This document shows, one piece after another, positions 22,596 to 33,511 of a stretch of DNA of 64,000 bases. Every line of letters starts with the position of its first letter. The stretch's first letter is position 1. Both the position numbers and the translations under genes were made by a program. Source of the DNA: Salvia splendens (lineage: Eukaryota > Streptophyta > Magnoliopsida > Lamiales > Lamiaceae); assembly GCF_004379255.2 (NCBI RefSeq), contig NC_056038.1, positions 7,602,729 to 7,666,728 on the forward strand, written 5' to 3'. The notes beneath the pieces were generated by a model. It made no database searches. It was not told the DNA's origin and worked only from the letters and a program-made list of their open reading frames with translations.

Positions 22596-25500
22596 CTCCC
22601 CCTCAAGTTGAGTAACGGTATCCCCGATACTTAACTTGCCAATGAATTCTTTGAATTTTGTAGGACTCAGCGCCTTGGTGAGAATGTCTGTCAGTTGTTC
22701 CTCGGATCGGACAAATGGGAACTCGATAATCCCACTTTCAAGTTTCTCTTTGATAAAGTGACGATCGACCTCAACATGTTTAGTCCTGTCATGCTGCACG
22801 GGATTTTCTGAAATGCTAATTGCAGCTTTATTGTCACAGAAAAGCTGACTTTTTCGTGTTGGTGGGAAGCCAATTTCTGTTAACAACCTCCTAAGCCAAA
22901 GTATCTCCATCAGGCCACTTCTGATCCCTCGAAATTCTGCTTCTGCGCTTGATAATGCTACAACCTTTTGCTTCTTGCTTCTCCAAGTGACTAGGTTTCC
23001 TCCAACAAAGGTAAAATATCCTCCAGTGGATTTTCTATCGACTGGCTTGCTTGCCCAATCTGCATCGGTGTATCCATCAATTTCCAAGTCTTTCTTTTTT
23101 TCTAAGAATACCCCATAACCGACTGTTCCCTTTAAATATCTCACAATTCTCATGACAGCATCCATGTGGTCTTCCTGAGGCTGATGCATGAATTGACTGA
23201 CCACTCCAACTGCATATGTGATGTCGGGTCTAGTATGAGAGAGATAGATAAGTTTACCTACTAACCGTTGATATCTTTCACGGTCTGTAGGCTTAGCTCC
23301 ATCCACAATCTTCAATCCATGGTTTGGTACCATTGGCGTTTCAGCAGGTTTGCAGTCCAGTAGGCCCGTTTCTGCTAACATGTCAAGAACATACTTCTTC
23401 TGCCTTAGGAATATTCCGTGCTTGGATCTCAATACTTCAATTCCTAGGAAGTACTTTAAAGCTCCCAAGTCCTTCATTTCAAACTCCTTGAAAAGATTCT
23501 CCTTTAGATTTTGGATCTCCTCGGCATCATCTCCTGTTATGATCATGTCGTCAACATAGATTATTAGACATGTCATTTTATCGTTCCTCTTCTTTAGGAA
23601 TAGCGTGTGATCTGAATGGCTCTGTTTGAAGCCATGTTTGAACATTGCCTGGCAAAATCTTCCAAACCACACTCTGGGGGATTGCTTTAACCCATAGAGA
23701 GTCTTCCTCAGTCTGCACACCTGTCCTTTTCCAAATTCTTCACAAAAACCTGGGGGGACCTCCATGTAGACTTCTTTGTCTTTCTCAAGTTCTCCATGGA
23801 GGAAGGCATTTGTAACATCAAACTGGTATAATGGCCATTCCTTACATGCAGCTACCGATAGAAGTGCTCTTACTGTATTTAGTTTGGCGACAGGGGAGAA
23901 AGTTTCTTCGTAGTCTACTCCATACACCTGAGTATATCCCTTAGCAACCAATCTTGCCTTGTATCTCTCGATTGAACCATCTGCATGTCTCTTTATGGTG
24001 AAGATCCACAGACATCCTACTGGTTTCTTTCCCGCAGGTAGAGTACACTTTTCCCACGTTTCATTTTTTATCAAGGCATCAATCTCCTTCTTCATGGCTT
24101 CCCTCCAGTGCTTGTGTTTCATTGCCTCTTCGAAGGACTGCGGAATCTATTCTTCTTCATAAAGTGCAGCTTCGAACGCCCTAGCCATTTCGGTAAGGTG
24201 TCCCTGGGTGAGATTGGCAATACTGTATCTAGATTTCCGCCCTTTCCAGTCTGGCGAATATCTTCGAGGAGGAATGCCCCTTGTACTTCTTTGGGGCAAT
24301 CTGCCGTGCTCTCTCTCTTGTTCCGTTGGTGGCTCATTTGTACCACTTCTGTTTTCCCTGTCACTGTCAGTGGTTTCAAGTAGGGTACCGATATTGGGAT
24401 CAGAAGCATTTACCTCAGGATTCAAGGACTGGTCAGATAGCTTGGCAGTGTCCTGAAGCGGCATGTTCTGTTCCTGTGGATTTGACTGCCCAGTGGTACT
24501 GCTAACTTCCTCTGTTGGACCGTTGTCTACAACAGGATTTTGGTTTGGTAGGGTAGTTTGGTTGTTTTCCCCCTGAGTATCCTCCCCCTGAATAGTTTCT
24601 CCCCACAGAGGTAGCCAATTTAGTGCGTCACTGCTTGGATTCTCACTCTCCCCCTGACCACTAGATTGGCTATAGAAGTACTCACTCTCAACAAAGTCGC
24701 AGTTCATAGTTACGTACATGCGATCTGTTGACGGGTCATAACACCTATACCCTTTCTGATTTTTCCCATAACCCAAGAAGACACATTTTACTGCACATGT
24801 TGAGAATTTGTCACGATCATGTTTGGGTATGTGAACAAATACGGAACAACCGAAAATTTTTGGTTCGAGGTTGAGAGATGAAGGTGTCGAGTGTTGGGAA
24901 GAGAAGACCTCTAGGGGGGTTTTGAAGTTTAGGATTCCTGTTGGAAGACGATTGAGGAGGTAAACGGCTGTTGCAATAGCTTCTGGCCAAAAGGATTTAG
25001 GAATGTGGGATTCGATTAGGAGTGCACGGGTGATCTCCAGAATGTATCGGTTTTTTCGTTCGGCTACCCCATTCTGTTCTGGTGTATACGCACACGATGT
25101 TTGGTGGACAAGGCCTTTTTCGGTGAAGAAGGTTTTCATTCTAGAGTTCACATATTCCCTCTCATTATCCGATCTAAGGATTTGAATTCTAGAGTTATAT
25201 TGGGTTTGGACAAGACGATAGAACTCAGTAAATTTCTCGAAAACTTCTGATTTTGTTTTCAAAAAATAAATCCAAGTCATACGCGAAAAATCATCAATAA
25301 ACAACAAAAAATATCGAAAACCTTGTCCTCCAGTAACCGGAGCAGGCCCCACACATCAGAGTGAACCAAAGCAAAATGTGATTTTTCTCTAGTGTTGTTT
25401 AATTTGAAAGAATGTCTGTGACTTTTTGCTAAAACACAAGTTTCACAATTCAAAACATGCGTAGAAGAAACTAACTCAGGAAAGATCAAACGAAGATAAC

Positions 25501-26100
25501 TTATGGATGGGTGCCCTAACCGGCGATGCAAGAGCCAAATCTGTCTGTCGGTTAGTCCGTGAGTTAGCATCGCAGTACTCTGTTGGGCTATCTCATCCAC
25601 GTAGTACAATCCATGTCGCTCAGTGCCACGCCCAACTATCGTCCCCGTCTTGATATCATGTAACATACAAAAATGAGGTTGCATTAGCAATTTGCAGTTG
25701 AGATCTCTTGTTACATGACTAACAGACAAAAGTTTGTGGGACAATGAAGGAACATAAAGACAGTTCGAGAGGCGAAGAGTTGGTGAGATAGTGACAGTTC
25801 CCGCCCCCTCTACTTGTGCTAACTCCCCACTAGCTGTTTGGACAAAACTTTTTGTGGATTGAGAAATATTGAGGAAGTCTGATGCATCAAAAGACATTGT
25901 GTCGGTTGTCCCACAATCAAAAATCCAGTGGTAGTCTTTGGGTCCTAAGTTTGCGGATGATGAGTACGCTAGAGCTTGGTATGAGTTTGAACAAGAGATA
26001 GAAGGCTGAAATTCGAAATTGGGGTGGGTATTTCTGGATTTTTCAAAAGTTTGGGGTATCTTTCTGGAACTTGGGACAGATTGGGGTGGGTTTTGGAATT
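22572..26100 (-). pseudogene. Copia 2 pol polyprotein, lightly broken
   Basis: From 26100 downward: the tail of gag, then the protease with FDCGTTDT (Cys in place of the usual Ser; about 25895-25925), the GAG-pre-integrase block (LLHRRLGHPS), and the integrase core (LFIDDFSR, LRSDNE, EQNGVAERKN) after a frameshift near 25300-25340. A long hydrophilic linker and one TAG stop at 24147-24149 follow. The reverse transcriptase/RNase H block (22572-24122) is open and has YVDD, the VALSSAEAE motif of RNase H and the DNKAA motif. No gag zinc knuckle was found. Enough pol remains to suggest recent activity in trans, but this copy cannot make a full polyprotein. Confidence 0.9.
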
Positions 26101-26199
26101 TCTTGGTCAAATGGGGCTTAGTTTGAAATAAAGGCTTTGACTGGGGGGGATTGTTGGAGGTATTGTTTGGATGGGGTGTTTTTTGGGATACTAACAAGC

Positions 26200-26610
26200 T
26201 GGGGGGGCCTTTTTGCAAATTGAGGGATTGATTAACACATCCTCTCCTCCATTCAGCCATAGACGCCCCCTTTCTGATCTCCGCATCCCCTTCAATTTCC
26301 TTCGCTTCTTCCCCGTTTCTCATCGCAAAGCCGCCGCCGCCGTCGATGCTCTTCGATGGATAGGCGCTTGTCGGAGAAGGCGTCGTCATTTCACGGTAGG
26401 GACGCTGAGGACGACATGCTTCCGAGGCTGAGGACGGTGCCGGACTTGCTGACGGCAGAAGAGCCAGCGGGAGTCCGACGGTTCCATCGAGGAAGGTGGA
26501 TAGGCGCTGTCTGTCGGTGCGTTGGCCTCGCGCCTCCTCTGCTTCTTCCTCATTTTCCACCGCAAAACCTCCGCTGGCGACGCTCCTTCACCCTCCGCCG
26601 GCGACGCTGA
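26200..26610 (-). other. Unplaced GC-rich segment inside Copia 2
   Basis: GC-rich DNA unlike the AT-rich rest of the element. On the minus strand it contains two related phrases, each beginning GCGCCTATCCA (about 26355-26370 and 26495-26510). It sits between the CPSF100 fragment and the end of gag. It may be another captured host piece, for example a 5' UTR with the first codons of some gene; I cannot name a source. Open frames on both strands here are probably by-products of the base composition. Confidence 0.45.
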
Positions 26611-26619
26611 ACATGCCTG

Positions 26620-26890
26620 CATCTGTTTGATTTTAGCATCAATAATCATTGGGTCACCCAAAGCTTGTTCTGCTCCAAGAGTAGCTCTTGATTCCTCTTC
26701 CTTGATTAGAGTAGCTTTAAGAGCTTCTTCTTTTCTTTTTAGGTTTTGCTCTTCTTCATAGGCAGCAAGCTCCTCTCCAGCCAAGGGGATTCTCTTTGAC
26801 ATAGTAACTTTAACAGCTTTTGGAGGAGGATTTGACTGAAGTACTCTTGCAAGTGTGCCAAACTGGCCTCTCTCGGTAAATCCAACAACT
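26620..26890 (-). pseudogene. Captured fragment of CPSF100 (CPSF2) gene
   Basis: On the minus strand, in the same sense as the retrotransposon, a stretch of about 85 codons reads FTERGQFGTLARVLQ, then PPPKAVKVTMSKR, GEELAAYEEEQN and KREEAL-like blocks, ending near DPMIIDAK. This is the mid-protein segment of plant cleavage and polyadenylation specificity factor 100-kDa subunit (metallo-beta-lactamase/beta-CASP family). It is not part of any Copia protein. It lies inside a 339-codon frame (26386-27402) with no other known domain. The fragment lacks the catalytic-fold region of CPSF100 and cannot act alone. Any role as a fusion or antisense source is speculation. Confidence 0.85.
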
Positions 26891-26904
26891 AAACTGGCAG
26901 ACTC

Positions 26905-27065
26905 AGTGGCAGATTCGCCGCTGGTCTTAGGAGCAGCAGATTCGCCGATGCTGCAGATTCGCAGACTCGCTGGTCTTCTTCGGTGCAGCAGATTCGCCGA
27001 TGCTGCAGATTCGCAGACGCCGCTGGTCTTCCTCGGAGCAGCAGTTTCGCAGACTCGCTGGACTT
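26905..27065 (-). repeat. Tandem repeat in former gag region of Copia 2
   Basis: GCAGCAGATTCGCCGATGCT and GCAGATTCGCAGACTCGCTG phrases recur with a period of about 57 bp, roughly 2.5-3 copies. In the minus-strand frame they give an Ala/Ser/Arg-rich low-complexity stretch just before the CPSF100 fragment. Confidence 0.75.
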
Positions 27066-27278
27066 GATTGGGATTTAGGGGTTTCTGAGGAAGGCAAGGG
27101 CTTGTGGCTGATGCTGCAGTAGGATTGGATTTCACACCGAGGTTCTTCGTTCGGTAGCATTTTTGGTTTTGATTTGGGTTGGTTTTGTACAAATCAATTA
27201 GATTTGAGATTATCTCGATCAATAGCTCGAGAGTATGTATTTGGTTGACCTCCATTTGAGGCTTTTTGTTGATTTCCT

Positions 27279-27290
27279 GCTCTGATACCA
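27279..27290 (-). other. Primer-binding site of Copia 2
   Basis: The minus strand reads TGGTATCAGAGC directly after the 5' LTR, complementary to the 3' end of plant initiator-methionine tRNA. It is the reverse-transcription priming site of many Copia elements. Confidence 0.9.
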
Positions 27291-27572
27291 TCTTAAAGAT
27301 GGTTATCGAGAGAGGTATAGATAAGTTGGTAAGGCATATAGAGAATAGGAAATAGAAAGAGAATATTTCTTGTATGTTTTTCTTATCATTTCGAAAGTTC
27401 ATTCACCCTAGTATTTATAGGGTGAAATAGAAGGATCTAGTACATCAATAAATGTAATTGGAACTCTACACAACTTAGGGACTATACTTCACTTGGTACT
27501 CTACAAGACTTAGGGACTCACCACCCACAATGAATGTTGGGCGGCATATTAATGACGTCCCTTTTTCCAACA
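27291..27572 (-). repeat. 5' LTR of Copia 2
   Basis: 282 bp. The minus strand begins TGTTGGAAAAAGGGACGTC and ends CTTTAAGA. It is 99% identical to the LTR at 22314-22595. Confidence 0.92.
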
Positions 27573-29085
27573 CGTCCCCACATATGTGTGGGTCGCAAAC
27601 ACACAATCCCCACTCACAGACACATCCAGCGTCTTAACGGTAACGCCACCCGGCATCCTCGCGCTTCTTAACGGAACTAACGGCACCGTCTGGTCATCGC
27701 CGTTTACTCCAGCCCCAAATCCAACAGCAAATCCAACCGTCCGATTGCTCGACTCCGGGAATCTGATCATCGAAGATGCAGACGATGATGATAACTTCCT
27801 CTGGCAGAGCTTCGATTACCCCTGCGACACGTTTTTGGCTGGAATCCGGCAGGGATGGAACTACGTCACCGGCATCGAGACCTACATTTTGTCGTGGAAA
27901 AGCAACGACGATCGGGCAAATTCATGGACCACTTACTCCAACATGCCGGCGAACAACTGCGACAACTACGAGCTGTGCGGTCCGCACGGCATCTGCAACG
28001 TGGGGACGTCCCCGTCATGCGGATGTCTCGACGGGTTCGTGCCGAGAGAACCGGAGAGCTGGGATGGGACGGACTGGTCGGGCGGGCGCGTGAGGAGGAC
28101 TGCACTGAGCTGTGATGGGGATAAGTTTTTGAAGTACTCTGGGATCAAGCTGCCAACACTAGCAACAATAACGAGAGGAGGAGCCTTGCAGAGTGCCAAA
28201 TGGATTGCTCGAGGGACTGTTCATGTGTGGCGTATGCGCAGCTGAATATCAGCAGAGACGGGAGTGGATGCTTGTTCTACCATGCCGACTTGATTGATAT
28301 CCGAACTCTGGCTTCAGCTGGCCAGGATCTTTACATCAGAATGGCTGCTTCTGAGGTTCAAGGTAAGTAGGAAGCTTCTGGCCGGCAATGTATGAGATAA
28401 ATTGATTGTGATGTTTGGTTTGGTTAGATTTTGTTTGATTGAAGATGTGGCGAGCGATGACAGTAACAAAGGGAGAACAAGATCTATCATTATAGCAAGT
28501 GTTACGTCTGTGGTTTTTGTGTGCCTAATCCTCGGTTATGTTTATGGCCGGAAGACGAAGAAGGATCCCAGTATGAGTCAAGGTGTGATAAAATGTTTAC
28601 TAATTATCAGCGTCTATTTGTGCTTGATTTTGATATTGACGTTGATTATGTTGTAGGGATGTTCAGTGCATCTCATGTTAAAGACGCGGAGCTGCCATTC
28701 TTTAGCTTGTCTACAGTTTTGAAAGCTACTGATAATTTTTCGGACAAGAATAAGCTGGGTGAGGGCGGATTTGGACCTGTGTACATGGTAAGGATACTAG
28801 AAATTTGTAACATTATTTGTATGGCATTTCACATTTCCACAATGGTGTCCAGCGCGTACTGGAAGACGGGCATGAAATTGCTGTCAAACGTTTGTCGAAG
28901 ACCTCAACGCAGGGAGTGAATGAGCTGAGAAACGAAGTAACGCTGATATCCAAACTCCAGCATCGTAATCTGGTGAGGACTCTGGGATTTTGCGCTCAAG
29001 AAGACGAGTACATGTTGGCCTACGAATACATGCCTAATTATAGCCTCGACTTAACGTTATTTGGTGAAAGCCTTATGCAATTTAA

Positions 29086-29373
<288 letters not shown>

Positions 29374-30190
29374 TAGTAAGAAAATCAAGCTTCTGACTAT
29401 ACTAAAAACAAGTATCCTAACATGTACTAATACTCTGTCACAGCGGTTACATGTCTCCGGAATACGCTTTTCAGTCAAATCCAACGTTTTCAGTTTCGGT
29501 GTTCTCGTGCTACAGATTGTTAGTGGAAACAGAAACAGAGGATTCCTCCTTAAAGACCACAATCTCAACCTTCTTGGACATGTAAGCTTCTCACTTTTTT
29601 TCTTCTTTTTACTGCTTAATTGATAGTCTAAAGCAACTAAAACTGTGTGCAGGCGTGGAGTCTTTACAAGGAAGATAGTTCGAGAAAACTAGTCGATCCT
29701 TGTCTGGATGAGGCGTTCGACTTGGGACAAGTGGAACGTGCGATCCATGTTGGGCTGCTTTGAGTGCAGAATAGCCAGGACGACAGGCCAAGCATGTCGT
29801 CTGTGGTGTTCATGCTGGGGAATGGAGTGGCACTGCCGCAGGCGAAGCAGCCGGGTTTCTTCTCGGAGAGGGACATTGCTATTGATCACAACTCCAACAA
29901 CTCTAATCCCACAGCTTCGCATAATCAACTTACAATCACTTGGACACAAGGTAGATAGCAGTCAAAACTGTTGTACAATGTGTTAATTGTATGGTGTAAC
30001 TAAGAGAAATATAGAGAGAAAATACTGCCATTTATTTGAATTTTTCATGGTAGGCATCTTAATTGAGATGTTCCAGACAAACAATGTTTGCATCATTTCA
30101 CAAGGTTTCCACTACTGCTAAATGACTTGAAGAATGGTAGTTTTCTACTATAATATAAGTATTGTCATGTCACATAATTTTGATTCATTA

Positions 30191-32164
30191 GAGCATCTCC
30201 AATGGCGGCTAGCGGACCGGCTAGCCGGTTCGCTCGCCGAACCATTGGAGTCGGCTAGCACCAAATCGGTAAAAAAATCGGCGAGCGGACGCCGATTCTC
30301 AGGTGCTGGCCGATCGGCTGGCCGCCATTGTAGGCGGGCGATCAGCCATCATTTTTTTTTCGAAACACTATATATACGCGATTTGCACGTCATTTTCATT
30401 CGCACCGCTTGTTTTAACGAGTTTTCTCTCTCGCTTAATTTCTGCACAAGAGCAATAAAGCAAAATGGAGAACAACAACGAGGGGTTTCCAGTGACGAGC
30501 GGGTCTCAAACTCCCACGGTACCCGTGGGAGGTGGATGGGGTCCGATGGCCGAGTACTACAACATGTACCATTGGCAGCAGATGATGCCCGGGATGGCAG
30601 CCGGGGGTAGTATGTCGGGATGGCAGGGGATGAAGGGCGGGCAGGGGGTACCGGGGATGCAACCCGGGATGCAGATGATGCCGGGGTGGGCAGCCGGGAT
30701 ACAGATGATGCTAGGGTGGCAGCCCGGGATGCAGGGGACGTCGGGGGGACAATGTCTATCGCCCCAGTTTTGATTTTTTTACTGCTTCTTCGTACACATC
30801 GACCCCATCGGAGACGCAGTTCACTGGGTGTGAGACTTTCTCCTTAGAGGAGTTGGGGATAGATCTCGAAGATGCGGACACTCCCGTTCAAACGGGGGGA
30901 GTAGGGCAGGGTCGGGGCGCACCAAAGAAGAAGAAGGGCAAGGGGAAGGGCAAAAGGGTGGTCGCCGAGTCGTCGCAGCCGGCTGATGACGACAGCCCGG
31001 CACAGAGGAAGTGGACGGATGCGGAGAACGTCGCGTTGTCCAAGGCATGGGTGAGTATTTGCGATGATCCCCTCCATTCGAACAATCAGAGGATCGTTAA
31101 CTTGTGGGCTAAAATATCAGCAGCCTACAAGGCATTTTGCCCGGAGGAGAGGCCACACAGCGGGGAGGAGTGCCGGAAGGGGTGGGACCGAATCAGGGCT
31201 GCGGTCTCCCGATTTTCGGGCTTGTACACCAACGCCCTCCGCATGCAGACCAGTGGCCAAACTGACGAGGACTGCAGGAGGATAGCGGAGAAAGCCTTCC
31301 CCGTGCCCGGGCTTTATAAGGAGTTCACCTACTGGAACTGCTATGAGGTCCTGATGGACTCCGAGAAGTTTTTGGCAGGTGTCGATGTTGGCTGGCCGAA
31401 GAAGCAGCGACTGAACTATGCCGGTGATCACAGCGGCGGTTCCCACGACCTCCCCGAGGATGTTCAGTAGTTCTCGTCCCCTCCATCGTTTACTCGCCGC
31501 ACTTGCCCGGTTGGGAAAAGGCGGGCGCAACGGGTAGCGAGTGGGGTCGCCCAGGGGTCCCAGGAGGTCCAGTCGGCATCCCCCTCTATTGGCTCGTCGC
31601 CAACCGAGCTCGCCTTCTTCGCGCGTCAACAAACGCGGGCTCAGATGCACAAGATCTTAGCTGAATGGAGGGCGTCAACTGACCCCGTGGAGAAGAGGTT
31701 TCTTCACTCAATGCTCGAGAGTATGCGGGTCGATTTGGATGCCGCCGCGGCACGGTTGAGGGGCTCAGACGCAGGCTCAGATGCCGCAGAGGTGGGGTCC
31801 CAGATAGCGGCGGCGAAGGCGACTGTCACGAGGAGTGAGGCGGAGGCGGGGGCTCGTTTGTGGAAGAGGGGTTTTTTTTAAAATTAATGTAATTTTTTTA
31901 TATTAATGTAATTTTTTTAATTAATGTACTTTTTAAAATTTTACTATTATTATTGAATTTTCCCGTATCTGTGACGTAAATTTAATTCCGTATTTTGTGT
32001 GATTATTAATTATTTATTTTTTATAATTTTGTTTATTGTGGCTAGCCTATTGCTTGTCCAGTTGCTTGTCCTGATGATGTGGTAAGAGGAGTTTTTAGTG
32101 CTGATGATGTGACAGAAGAAGTTATGGTTAGCCTATGGCTAGCCTAAAACCATGGTGGATGCTC
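30191..32164 (+). mobile_element. Harbinger-type element with ORF1 only
   Basis: Ends: left GAGCATCTCCAATGGCGG; right, read inward, GAGCATCCACCATGG. It is flanked by TTA (30188-30190) and CTA (32165-32167), a target duplication with one mismatch. The left subterminal DNA is rich in GGCTAGCCGG/CCGGCTAGC palindromes and the right end has related GGCTAGCCTA units, likely binding sites. It encodes the Myb/SANT-like partner protein and no transposase, so movement would need an enzyme from elsewhere. Confidence 0.75.
30465..31881 (+). pseudogene. Harbinger ORF1, Myb/SANT-like DNA-binding protein
   Basis: It starts at ATG 30465. A Met/Gly/Pro/Gln-rich low-complexity region with GMQPGMQMMPGW-like repeats (30540-30750) is followed by a frameshift in the T-run near 30770. 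Then comes a Lys-rich basic stretch (PKKKKGKGKGK) and a trihelix/Myb-like domain beginning RKWTDAENVALSKAW and ending in the TYWNCYEVL region. A stop TAG at 31468-31470 lies in frame. The same frame continues to the alpha-helical tail (ILAEWRAS, EKRFLHSMLESM) and ends at 31881. Such plant proteins are often annotated as glutathione S-transferase T3-like or NAM-associated. In Ping/Pong and PIF systems ORF1 works with the transposase and aids its DNA binding and nuclear entry. Two lesions make this copy inactive. Confidence 0.75.
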
Positions 32165-32167
32165 CTA

Positions 32168-33090
32168 TAATACACGCCAGTGGTTTCTCAATTTGTGGGT
32201 GCTTCAAGTTAGTAGTTCAATTTAGTATCTGACACTTCCATTTGTAAAATGCTTGAACACAACCTTTTGAAAATGGAATTGCAATAATAAAATGTTAATC
32301 TTAATAAAAGTAGCACTACTATAAATAAAAAGAAAAATACAAATAAACCAAAAGTAATAGTAGAAAAGGTGAAAACGGAAATCAGAGAAATCACAGTGAT
32401 AAAATATCGTAGTAAGATTTATTGGTGCCTATTGATATTAACTTTGGGACTAAACTTAATCATTACCACAATCTGTCTATAATTTGAAAATTGTTCCGTG
32501 ATATCATATGGATTCAGAGGCACAAGTCTAATTAAAACAACATAAATATTATTCTATTAATTAATACTCTTGTATTGTATTTAGTTTATGAAATTAAATC
32601 TCACAAGTTAATCTAAATGAATAATTATGTGATAATTAATTATAGCCATTCATTTTTAATTAAAATATTTTTACAATTTAATTCTAAACAAATTATATCA
32701 TGATAATTAGTTTACCAATCGAACGAACGTCACTTGGTTTAGAGTTTGAGAGCTTTTTGATTATAAAAATGTTTACAAAGTGAATAGACCTCAACCATGT
32801 CCATATGATTACAGTCTAAATTTAGAAAACATTAAACTAATATTCTTTTCTAAGAATCGTGCGCCTTCAGACGTCATTTTTTTAATCTAAATATAGATAC
32901 TAATGGGTCGTGATTAATTGATATTTTTTATTTAATTGAGAATTGATATATATTATTAGCCATTCATTTTTATTAAATGAGTGGTCCAGAATTTGTCACA
33001 TGAAAAATATTTTAAATTAATTAATTATGAAATGGCAGAATGGTAATTTTATGGTACATTTTATTTAATAAATACTTTTTTAATTTAATT
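32168..33090. other. Intergenic, AT-rich, no gene
   Basis: About 0.9 kb with no supported frame or element. Confidence 0.6.
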
Positions 33091-33096
33091 TTTTTT

Positions 33097-33300
33097 ATCA
33101 ACTACATATACAATTCATATCAACTACACACATATAATGTCAACTACATATACAATTCATGTCAACTACACACATATAATGTCAACTACATATACAATCA
33201 TGTCAACTACATATACAATTCATGTCAACTACACATATAATGCCAACTACATATACAATTCATGTCAACTATACACATATAATGTCAACTATAAGTTGTT
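33097..33300. repeat. Minisatellite, 21- and 42-bp periods
   Basis: Alternating units CAACTACATATACAATTCAT and CAACTACACACATATAATGT repeat about five times with small deletions. It is translated by chance into Asn/Tyr-rich frames, which are not genes. Confidence 0.85.
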
Positions 33301-33511
33301 GACATTTGATGTGCAGACTATTGACAATAATACCCTGAGTTGACATAATCTACATGCAGTTGACATTTCAAAAATGTTGTGGATGAGTGGCTGAAAATGC
33401 ATCTCAATTCTCAATTAAGCTAAAAAATCTCAACCTAACAGGACCCTACCACTAATAATATTAGTACTATTTTCTAAGAATCGTATGCTTTCAAACGCAA
33501 TAGACGACTAA

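Larger units (their letters stand above)
22314..27572 (-). mobile_element. Copia LTR retrotransposon 2 carrying host DNA
   Basis: A 5.26-kb element in minus orientation, flanked by an exact 5-bp duplication CGTCC (22309-22313 and 27573-27577). Its 282-bp LTRs differ at only 3 positions (about 1.1%), so it is younger than Copia 1. The primer-binding site TGGTATCAGAGC matches initiator-Met tRNA. The polypurine tract TTGAGGGGGAG adjoins the 3' LTR. Integrase, reverse transcriptase and RNase H are nearly complete. Gag is mostly gone, and its place is taken by a CPSF100 gene fragment plus unplaced GC-rich DNA. LTRs start TG and end GA, a known but non-standard terminus. Confidence 0.95.

Noticed and set aside
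26213..26610. Plus-strand open frames in the GC-rich part of Copia 2
   Set aside because: No known domain, opposite to the element's sense, and explained by GC-rich composition of a foreign fragment.
33040..33343. Asn/Tyr-rich open frames
   Set aside because: They are a minisatellite translated in two frames.
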